From Erwinia typographi (GTDB lineage: Bacteria > Pseudomonadota > Gammaproteobacteria > Enterobacterales > Enterobacteriaceae), in NCBI RefSeq assembly GCF_000773975.1, contig NZ_JRUQ01000102.1, positions 1 to 38,568 on the forward strand: a stretch of DNA of 38,568 nt, in the 5' to 3' direction. Made by a program: the position numbers and the translations under genes. The notes below the pieces were generated by a model that did not search any database, was not told where the DNA came from, and was given only the letters and a program-made list of their open reading frames with translations. Shown in pieces: positions 32,631 to 38,568 of this stretch; the first letter of the stretch is position 1; each line of letters opens with the position of its first letter.

Positions 32631-33326
32631 ATGACCAGCGATCTGATTACCCTATTGCGTCAATACCGGCTTATCGAGCTGAATCATCTGTATGAAGAGT
32701 TTATGCCCGTCTGGCCAACGCACGGCAAATTCTTTTGCAGCCGCGCCGAGGACTATGGCGCAGGTGACGGTAACTATAACTGTCAGCTGAGCCTTGGCGA
32801 TCACTGCGGCACGCACGTAGACGCCCCGGTGCACTTTATCGAGGGTGCCAAAACCATTGAGCAGGTTGATGTCCGGCAACTGATGGGACGCGGGCGCTGC
32901 CTGGATATGTCCCACCTTGCAGAAAATGCGGACATCACCCGCGAGATGATCGAGAGATGGGAATCAGCACACGGCGAGATACGGCCGCAGGATATCGTGA
33001 TTTTCCGTACAGGATACGATGAGAAGTGGCGCTGTCGCCCGCATCACTCGGCATTTTTGCAAAACTGGCCAGGCCTGTCAGGAGAAGGCGCAAACTATCT
33101 GATTAAGAAAGGCGTTACGGTATTTGGTACTGATGCCATGTCTCTCGACCGCTTCAGCAATGAGGCGCATCCGGCCCATCTGGCGGTACTGGGCTCGGAC
33201 TGCCTGATTATTGAAAACCTGGCGAATCTGAAAAGCCTCCCGACTGAGTTTGTCTTTATGGCCCTGCCGCTGATGATTAAGGGCGCATCGGCTTCACCGG
33301 TCCGGGCGGTTGCTCTGGTAGAGTAG
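32631..33326 (+). CDS. cyclase-family metal-dependent hydrolase (kynurenine formamidase-like)
   Basis: A 231-residue member of the Cyclase/KynB superfamily. The metal-binding signature GDHCGTHVDAPVHF (about residues 57-70) is intact and IVIFRTGYD and GTDAMSLDRF follow at usual positions. Known members hydrolyse N-formylkynurenine, isatin or cyclic amides and imides to acids. It starts 1 nt after the MFS stop, implying translational coupling. The next gene, yafE, converges. The full function is open: no tryptophan-pathway gene is nearby, so an imported cyclic amide or lactone is a fair guess. Confidence 0.82.
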   Translation: MTSDLITLLRQYRLIELNHLYEEFMPVWPTHGKFFCSRAEDYGAGDGNYNCQLSLGDHCGTHVDAPVHFIEGAKTIEQVDVRQLMGRGRCLDMSHLAENADITREMIERWESAHGEIRPQDIVIFRTGYDEKWRCRPHHSAFLQNWPGLSGEGANYLIKKGVTVFGTDAMSLDRFSNEAHPAHLAVLGSDCLIIENLANLKSLPTEFVFMALPLMIKGASASPVRAVALVE

Positions 33327-33335
33327 CCATAAATA

Positions 33336-33384
33336 AACTGCACCGGCAAATGTCAGCCGGACGCCCGACACAGACGGTGCAGTT
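33336..33384. terminator. hairpin between converging cyclase gene and yafE
   Basis: AACTGCACCG (33336-33345) pairs perfectly with CGGTGCAGTT (33375-33384) across a 29-nt loop that contains a smaller CCGGC/GCCGG stem. T-runs are short. It is the only structured element in the 78-nt gap between the two stops. Confidence 0.4.
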
Positions 33385-33404
33385 CACAGTGAAGTCGTTT
33401 CTTA

Positions 33405-34169
33405 TTAAGGTTTAAATGCCTCGATAAATATCACGTCGGTGCTGAAGCTACCGTCCGGCTGCTGAGCGTAGTAGCGCTGCACCTCTTCAGAAGCAGACTG
33501 CTGATAGGCCCGAATAGCCTCCACCATCACCGCCGGGGTGCGCATGCGCTCAATCCAGCTGCTGAACTCCAGATCCAGCCGATCGTGGCTGACGGCGGTA
33601 ATCGCCAGCCCGGCCTCGGTGAACAGGGTCAGCCACTCTCCAGGGTTGTAATCACGAACGTGAGAGGTATCTCTCAGCGCCTCAACGGTCTGCAACCAGA
33701 TATCCAGCACGGCGTTACCCGGTGCGTTCACATCCATAAAAATCACCTTCCCGCCGGGCTTCAACACCCGCTTAACCTCACGCAGCGCGCGCCCGACATC
33801 ATGCCAGTGATGCGCAGAATAGCGGCTGATCACGATATCAAAGCTTTCATCTTCAAAGGGAAGATATTCCGCATAACCCTGCTGAGTAGTGAGATGCGTA
33901 TAACCTCGCTCTTTAGCGGCCTGAGCCACAACCGCCAGCATTTTTGCCGAGAGATCGTAAGCCACCACGCTTTTCACATGCTGAGCGGCCACGTAGCTGG
34001 CGTGCCCGCCCCCACACCCCATATCCAGCAGGTGGGCCTCTTTTTCCGTCAACAGCCGTTCGCCAAGACGCGCCAAATCACGGCCGCTGGCGTGCACCGC
34101 GCTGCTCAGATAGGCGCTGGCCCGATCCCCAAACTGTTTATCGACGTTATCATGATGATGCGTTGCCAT
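33405..34169 (-). CDS. yafE: YafE, SAM-dependent methyltransferase
   Basis: A 254-residue class I methyltransferase of the YafE/UbiE-like group. Start MATHHHDNVDKQFGDRASAYLSSAVHASG at 34169 matches E. coli YafE; the frame extends 27 codons upstream, but that region is not conserved. Motif I is LDMGCGGGHAS (about 45-55), then VVAYDLSAKML, FDIVISRYSAHHW and LKPGGKVIFMDV. The substrate is unknown. It lies 84 nt after yafD on the same strand, as in E. coli, but mltD is now separated by the MFS-cyclase pair. Confidence 0.93.
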   Translation of the reverse strand: MATHHHDNVDKQFGDRASAYLSSAVHASGRDLARLGERLLTEKEAHLLDMGCGGGHASYVAAQHVKSVVAYDLSAKMLAVVAQAAKERGYTHLTTQQGYAEYLPFEDESFDIVISRYSAHHWHDVGRALREVKRVLKPGGKVIFMDVNAPGNAVLDIWLQTVEALRDTSHVRDYNPGEWLTLFTEAGLAITAVSHDRLDLEFSSWIERMRTPAVMVEAIRAYQQSASEEVQRYYAQQPDGSFSTDVIFIEAFKP

Positions 34170-34253
34170 ATCTCTGTCTTCCTTACTGATTTTTTTTGGA
34201 GTTATGGGCAGAACGGTAGAATGACCTGCCCGTGACGGCAGGCCGAACATTCC

Positions 34254-35057
34254 CTAGAGAAGCACAGGCTTGCCGGGATGGAATTCTACTAGTAGCGGAT
34301 TGTGATCGGACGCGCGGGTGACCAGGACGGAGGCTTCCGCCACGCCCATGCCGCGATAAAACACGAAATCTAACGGGCGACCAAAAGCTTTGCGCCGGTG
34401 ATCGTCGGTGAAGTTGACTTCTTCCAGCCCCATATCACGGGCGAAAGTGTATAACGCATTGATCCGCTGACGGCTCCAGGCGTTGAAGTCGCCGGCCATA
34501 ATCACCGGCCCCTGATGATGAATAATCTGCTCGCCAATGGGCCCCAGCTGCTTGCTGTAAACATCAATTCCCAGGCTGAAGTTGACGGCGTGAATATTCA
34601 CCACCATCAGCATCTGGCTATCAGGTAAGGGATAAGCCGTGACCAGCGCGGATTTCGCCAGCCTTAATAAAGGTTCTCGCTCGCGCAGCGGGCAGCAGTA
34701 AACGGGATGAGCAGAAGCCAGGGTCATAACCCCTGAAGGATGCTGAGGCAGCGCAAAAGCTGGAACCTGATCGGCCGCCAAATAGTTGCTGGTGGCAAAG
34801 CGTACCAGTTCAGGCGTCGTTTGCGCTTCCTGCAGCAGCACCAGGTGAGCATCCTTACCAAAATTTTGCAGGACGGACAGCCAGTCCGCACGCTGCTGCT
34901 TAAAAATGTTCCAGACCAGCACCCGCAGCGAAGACTCGCTGGTCAGGGGGGCGCCTGGCGGTAGAGCTTTGCCGACGTGCAGCATAGCGCCGGGCGGGAA
35001 AATACGCTCCGCTGGCTGCCCTGCTACATATCTCATGGCATACGTCTTTTTTCGCAC
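34254..35057 (-). CDS. yafD: YafD, endonuclease/exonuclease/phosphatase-family protein
   Basis: A 267-residue EEP-fold protein almost identical in layout to E. coli YafD. Start [23 protein letters not shown] and the catalytic motifs [18 protein letters not shown] (metal-binding Glu), [25 protein letters not shown] and the terminal [10 protein letters not shown] (Asp-His pair) are all present. The fold includes APE1-like nucleases and phosphodiesterases; the physiological substrate of YafD is not established. The 152 nt upstream contain no gene. Confidence 0.95.
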   Translation of the reverse strand: MRKKTYAMRYVAGQPAERIFPPGAMLHVGKALPPGAPLTSESSLRVLVWNIFKQQRADWLSVLQNFGKDAHLVLLQEAQTTPELVRFATSNYLAADQVPAFALPQHPSGVMTLASAHPVYCCPLREREPLLRLAKSALVTAYPLPDSQMLMVVNIHAVNFSLGIDVYSKQLGPIGEQIIHHQGPVIMAGDFNAWSRQRINALYTFARDMGLEEVNFTDDHRRKAFGRPLDFVFYRGMGVAEASVLVTRASDHNPLLVEFHPGKPVLL

Positions 35058-35209
35058 TCTACCGCCTGGCCTTAGTTACTGCTGAATGAGTCTGCTGTCA
35101 CTCAGTTATAGGGGCTTTACTACTGAGTTTCAATCGGTACAGGCTAATAAATGGCGGCAGACAGCAAACAAATGCCAACAAGGCCGGCCAGGCAAACCTT
35201 GCGTTCTGT

Positions 35210-36385
35210 TTAGCTATAGATTTGTTGCGTTTTTTTGTCCAGCCTGCCGCTAAGCATGATCAAAGCCAGAGCCAGAAGGACAATCACCGCGCCAACCCAC
35301 GGCGTCTGAGCCAGTCCATAACGAGCGACAATCTGCCCACCAATCACCGAACCTAACGCGATACCGACGTTAAAGGCGGCAATATTCAGACCGGAGGCTA
35401 CTTCAACGGCTCCAGGGGTATGGCATTCAGCTTTCTGTACCACATACACCTGCAAACCGGGCACATTGCCAAAGGCAAAGATGCCCATCATCAGTACCGT
35501 AGCCAGGGCTGCATAGTGTAGACTGGCAGTGAACTGAAACACGCCTAACAATACGGCTAGCGCGGCGAATATAAAGGTCAGAGCGGGGACCGGACCATGT
35601 TTGTCCGCCAGTTTGCCGCCCCAAATATTGCCAATCGCCACTGAGATACCGTATCCCAGCAGAATGATGCTTACGGCTGAGGGTGAGAAGCCAGCCAGTT
35701 CCTGCATCATTGGCGCCAGAAAAGTAAATGCGGTGAACACACCACCATAACCCAGCGCGGTAACGGCATAGATCAGCAGCAATAGCGGATGCGTCAGAAC
35801 CTGTAACTGACCGCGAAAACTGGCTAACGCACGCGTTGGTCTATTTTTTGGGATCAGGATCAGGCTACCCAGCAGGGCGATAATCCCCAGCGCGGCCACC
35901 GCCAGGAAGGTTTCACGCCAGCCGAAATGCTGACCGATAAACGTCCCTAGCGGCACGCCAGTCACTAACGCTACCGTCAGACCACCAAACATAATGGCGA
36001 TTGCCGAAGCCGCTTTTTCTTTTGGCACCAGGCTGGTGGCAATGGTTGTGCCGACCGAGAAGAATACACCGTGAGCCAGGCCGGTCAGCAGACGCGCAAT
36101 AATCAGGGTTTCATAATCAGGTGCCAGCCAGGCAATCAGGTTGCCCGCGGTAAACAGTCCCATCAAACTGGTCAGCAGCAATTTACGCGGCATTTTGCCG
36201 GTCAGCGCGGTTAATACCGGTGCCCCGATCGCGACGCCCAGCGCATAGACCGAGACCAGCATCCCAGCGGAAGGCAGTGAGATACTCAGTTGCTGCGCGA
36301 TGGTCGGAACCAGCCCGACGATAACAAATTCAGTCGTACCTATAGCGAAGGCACTGAGGGTTAATGCAAATAAGGCCAGAGGCAT
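35210..36385 (-). CDS. MFS exporter of the AraJ/YdhP (DHA1) type
   Basis: A 391-residue drug:H+ antiporter-1-like transporter with 12 helices. The ATG at 36385 (GGAG about 6 nt upstream) starts MPLALFALTLSAFAIGTTEFVIVGL, the typical YdhP/AraJ opening; the longer frame from 36448 is rejected. LLTGLAHGVFFSVG and GLTVALVTGVPLGTFIGQHFGWRETF (motif C region) follow. It exports sugars or small toxic molecules in relatives. Divergent from yafC (106 nt apart), it may be a target of that LysR regulator. In E. coli yafC is next to dkgB and yafD, so this gene is an insertion. Confidence 0.88.
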   Translation of the reverse strand: MPLALFALTLSAFAIGTTEFVIVGLVPTIAQQLSISLPSAGMLVSVYALGVAIGAPVLTALTGKMPRKLLLTSLMGLFTAGNLIAWLAPDYETLIIARLLTGLAHGVFFSVGTTIATSLVPKEKAASAIAIMFGGLTVALVTGVPLGTFIGQHFGWRETFLAVAALGIIALLGSLILIPKNRPTRALASFRGQLQVLTHPLLLLIYAVTALGYGGVFTAFTFLAPMMQELAGFSPSAVSIILLGYGISVAIGNIWGGKLADKHGPVPALTFIFAALAVLLGVFQFTASLHYAALATVLMMGIFAFGNVPGLQVYVVQKAECHTPGAVEVASGLNIAAFNVGIALGSVIGGQIVARYGLAQTPWVGAVIVLLALALIMLSGRLDKKTQQIYS

Positions 36386-36490
36386 ACAGACTCCATTGAG
36401 GTCCACGGTTTGAATGGCGCTCAGTATCCCCCTATGCTTAAATAACAAAAAGATTCATAGTCTCAATAGAATTTTGCTTTTGGAGCAATA

Positions 36491-37393
36491 ATGAAGGCAA
36501 ACTCAGAGGAGCTGGCGATTTTCGTCGCTGTGGTCGAAAATGGCAGCTTCAGCCGTGCGGCAGAGCAGTTGGAGATGGCCAATTCGGCCGTCAGCCGGAC
36601 AATTAAGAAGCTGGAGAACAAGCTGGGCGTGGAGCTGCTTACCCGTACCACGCGGCAGATAAAACTGACTCAGGAGGGGGAGGCCTATTTCCGACGCGTG
36701 CAGTTTATCCTGCAAGAAATGGCCGTTGCAGAGAATGAACTGATGGAGAGCAGGCAAGTCCCGCAGGGCTTGCTGCGGATCGATGCGGCAACGCCCGTGG
36801 TGCTGCATCTGTTAATGCCAATGATCAAACCTTTCCGTGAGCGCTATCCTGAAGTCACGCTTTCGCTGGTCTCCTCCGAAACCTTTATCAACCTGATCGA
36901 AAGAAAGGTGGATATCGCTATCAGAGCGGGCAGCCTGACGGATTCAAGCCTTCGGGCGCGGCCACTGTTTACCAGCTTTCGCAAAATTATCGCCAGCCCG
37001 GCGTATCTGCAGCAGTACGGCATACCGCAAACGGCTGAAGAGTTGGCAAACCATCACTGTCTGGGTTTTGTCGAGCCATTAAGCCTGAATCGCTGGCCTG
37101 TGGCAAAAGCTGATGGACAGCTCTATGACATTACTCCGCACTCCACCTCAAACAGTGGAGAAACTCTTAAGCAGCTGAGTTTGAGCGGAAATGGTATTGC
37201 CTGTCTGTCAGACTTTATGATCGACAGAGAGATCCAACAAGGGACGCTGGTGGAGTTACTGTCAGATAAAGTGTTGCCTGTTGAGATGCCTTTTAATGCG
37301 GTGTACTACAGTGACCGGGCAGTCAGTGCGCGAGTTCGTTCGTTTATTGATTTTCTCAGTGAATGGATTAGAAATTCGCTCTCCAGAACATAG
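36491..37393 (+). CDS. yafC: YafC, LysR-family transcriptional regulator
   Basis: A 300-residue LysR regulator closely matching E. coli YafC: start [42 protein letters not shown] is the winged-helix domain (residues 1-60), and [54 protein letters not shown] opens the effector domain. [29 protein letters not shown] forms the second lobe. Its target is not established in E. coli; divergence from the MFS exporter suggests control of that gene here. An AATG start with GGAGC 3 nt before ATAATG serves translation. Confidence 0.93.
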   Translation: MKANSEELAIFVAVVENGSFSRAAEQLEMANSAVSRTIKKLENKLGVELLTRTTRQIKLTQEGEAYFRRVQFILQEMAVAENELMESRQVPQGLLRIDAATPVVLHLLMPMIKPFRERYPEVTLSLVSSETFINLIERKVDIAIRAGSLTDSSLRARPLFTSFRKIIASPAYLQQYGIPQTAEELANHHCLGFVEPLSLNRWPVAKADGQLYDITPHSTSNSGETLKQLSLSGNGIACLSDFMIDREIQQGTLVELLSDKVLPVEMPFNAVYYSDRAVSARVRSFIDFLSEWIRNSLSRT

Positions 37394-37514
37394 AGAGTCA
37401 GAGTAGTGGCAGCACGGATAATTTATTCCGGGCGCTCATGACCGACTATTGGTGATGAAGGAATCGCCAGTGACCGTTCCCTGTTACCCAATAAGCCATG
37501 TGAATTGTGGATAC

Positions 37515-37544
37515 AAAAAAGCCCTGAGTCTGATGACTCAGGGC
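37515..37544 (-). terminator. intrinsic terminator of the rRNA operon
   Basis: GCCCTGAGT-CTGATG-ACTCAGGGC (9-bp stem) is followed on the minus strand by six T residues, 12 nt after the tRNA-Asp 3' end. The 120 nt between it and yafC hold nothing recognisable. Confidence 0.92.
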
Positions 37545-37555
37545 CTGATATAAAG

Positions 37556-37632
37556 TGGCGGAACGGACGGGGCTCGAACCCGCGACCCCCTGCGTGACAG
37601 GCAGGTATTCTAACCAACTGAACTACCGCTCC
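37556..37632 (-). tRNA. aspU: tRNA-Asp (GTC), distal gene of the rRNA operon
   Basis: 77 nt, identical to the copy at 26519-26595, with encoded CCA. It follows the second 5S gene on the same strand by 115 nt and is closed by an intrinsic terminator, as aspU at E. coli rrnH. Confidence 0.97.
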
Positions 37633-37747
37633 ACCGATTCTGTACTGAACTCAGAATGTTGCTTCTGATATCAGGTGTTTCACCCTGTCCGCGTCACTGG
37701 AAGGTCACGAACAGTAACGGCCAATTACCTGTTGCTGTTCTAATTTG

Positions 37748-37867
37748 ATGCCTGGCAGTTCCCTACTCTCGCATGGGGAGACCCCACACTACCATCGGCG
37801 CTACGGCGTTTCACTTCTGAGTTCGGCATGGGGTCAGGTGGGACCACCGCGCTAAAGCCGCCAGGCA
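37748..37867 (-). rRNA. rrf: 5S rRNA, second copy
   Basis: 120 nt from TGCCTGGCGG to CTGCCAGGCAT on the minus strand, matching E. coli 5S throughout except a short segment after the 5' stem (CTTTAGC instead of CCGTAGC). Identical to the copy at 38119-38238. Confidence 0.97.
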
Positions 37868-37897
37868 AATTCTTTTAACGTATTTACGCTTTATTAC

Positions 37898-37973
37898 TGG
37901 TGCTGATACCCAGAGTCGAACTGGGGACCTCACCCTTACCAAGGGTGCGCTCTACCAACTGAGCCATATCAGC
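37898..37973 (-). tRNA. thrV: tRNA-Thr (GGT) between two 5S genes
   Basis: 76 nt with encoded CCA; anticodon GGT at 37938-37940 on the minus strand, D-loop AGTTGGTAGAGC and T-loop GTTCGACTC. Lies 30 nt before the distal 5S gene. In E. coli a 5S-thrV-5S tandem is found at rrnD. Confidence 0.97.
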
Positions 37974-38118
37974 ACGCTTATCTTTATACAGAGAAGGGCT
38001 GAACCCAGTTCACTGTCTTAATTTTAGCCTGGCCATTGATGAACTCACGTTCACCCTCCGGGCCGTTGCTCCGCAACGTTCAGACTGCACCGGATAACCC
38101 GTTACTGCTTTTAATATG

Positions 38119-38238
38119 ATGCCTGGCAGTTCCCTACTCTCGCATGGGGAGACCCCACACTACCATCGGCGCTACGGCGTTTCACTTCTGAGTTCGGCAT
38201 GGGGTCAGGTGGGACCACCGCGCTAAAGCCGCCAGGCA
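38119..38238 (-). rRNA. rrf: 5S rRNA, first copy
   Basis: 120 nt, identical to the distal copy. It is separated from the 23S 3' end by a 204-nt spacer, about twice the E. coli length, because of an inserted ERIC element. Confidence 0.97.
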
Positions 38239-38252
38239 AATTCCTGTGCTCT

Positions 38253-38371
38253 GTCCCGTCTATTTTACGCCGATGCTGCGTTGCCTGCGCTTGTAAACTC
38301 AGTCACATACTGAAGTATGCTCCTTCCTTCACTGCACTTGCCGCCTTGCCTCAGCGTAAACTATCCAGGAC
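38253..38371. repeat. ERIC element (intergenic repeat unit) inside the 23S-5S spacer
   Basis: An imperfect inverted repeat of about 119 bp. Outer arms GTCCCGTCTATTTTACGC and GCGTAAACTATCCAGGAC pair at 14 of 18 positions. The central hairpin CATAC-TGAA-GTATG (38306-38319) sits exactly at the midpoint. Internal sequences TGCGTTGCCTGCGC, CAGTCACATAC, GTATGCTCC and CACTTGCCGCCTTGCC follow the ERIC consensus core. Length and symmetry fit a full-length ERIC. It would be transcribed as part of the pre-rRNA. Confidence 0.85.
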
Positions 38372-38442
38372 TCAATTCCGGTAACAAGCTGAAAATATCG
38401 TCTGCGTCTCTCAGACGCTCACCAGAACGCTTCTGGCGTTGT

Positions 38443-38568
38443 AAGGTTAAGCCTCACGGGTCATTAGTACCGGTTAGCTCAACGCATCGCTGCGCTTACA
38501 CACCCGGCCTATCAACGTCGTCGTCTTCAACGTCCCTTCAGGGGCCTTAAAGGCCCAGGGAAGATTCA
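38443..38568 (-). rRNA. rrl: 23S rRNA, 3' end (partial)
   Basis: The minus strand matches the last 126 nt of E. coli 23S, including ACGTTGATAGGCCGGGTGTG and the terminal GAGGCTTAACCTT. The gene continues beyond the window edge. Confidence 0.96.

Noticed and set aside
38199..38550. Short frames over 5S, spacer and 23S sequence
   Set aside because: They translate rRNA and ERIC DNA.
1..38568. CRISPR array or insertion sequence
   Set aside because: No regularly spaced repeats and no transposase-like frame or terminal inverted repeats were seen.

Overview
The window looks like chromosomal DNA of a gammaproteobacterium in Enterobacterales. Its right half keeps the gene order familiar from E. coli around rrnH: 23S-5S-tRNA-Asp, yafC, yafD, yafE, mltD, gloB, yafS, rnhA, dnaQ, aspV, with near-identical proteins. 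Insertions in that backbone, an ERIC repeat, and a Klebsiella-type hpx purine-degradation cluster instead of the E. coli all genes suggest an Erwinia/Pantoea- or Klebsiella/Enterobacter-like organism. The genus cannot be fixed from the sequence alone.

Region 1 (1-19,117) is a purine/allantoin catabolism locus. A minus-strand chain of nine tightly packed genes encodes, in transcription order, a periplasmic binding protein, two permeases, an ABC ATPase, HpxJ, HpxK, OHCU decarboxylase, HIU hydrolase and an NCS2 purine permease. It starts at an excellent sigma-54 promoter (7689-7704) with a perfect NtrC-type enhancer site upstream (7920-7934). The RpiR regulator HpxU follows, then the divergent plus-strand hpxWXYZ operon with its own -24/-12 promoter. 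A GH3 glycosidase lipoprotein interrupts the cluster. Next come hpxS-hpxA-puuE (GntR regulator, allantoin racemase, allantoinase) and the divergent allantoin permease hpxC, with TTGTATACAA operator-like palindromes. Together these genes would take hydroxyisourate or allantoin through allantoate, ureidoglycine, oxalurate and oxamate to oxalate, releasing ammonia under nitrogen limitation. No urate hydroxylase or xanthine-oxidising enzyme lies in the window.

Region 2 (19,153-26,511) is a small orphan type VI secretion module on the minus strand, next to tRNA-Asp (aspV), a known T6SS insertion spot in enterobacteria. It encodes VgrG with a transthyretin-like tail, a Tle3-family phospholipase effector, a Tli3-like immunity lipoprotein, a PAAR tip protein and an unrecognised membrane protein. 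No T6SS core genes are present.

Region 3 (26,519-37,400) is conserved core: aspV, dnaQ, divergent rnhA, yafS, gloB, mltD, yafE, yafD and yafC. Two insertions break it: an MFS transporter plus cyclase-family hydrolase pair (31,280-33,326) and an AraJ/YdhP-type MFS exporter (35,210-36,385).

Region 4 (37,515-38,568) is the distal end of an rRNA operon on the minus strand: 23S 3' end, 5S, tRNA-Thr, 5S, tRNA-Asp, terminator. An ERIC element lies inside the 23S-5S spacer.
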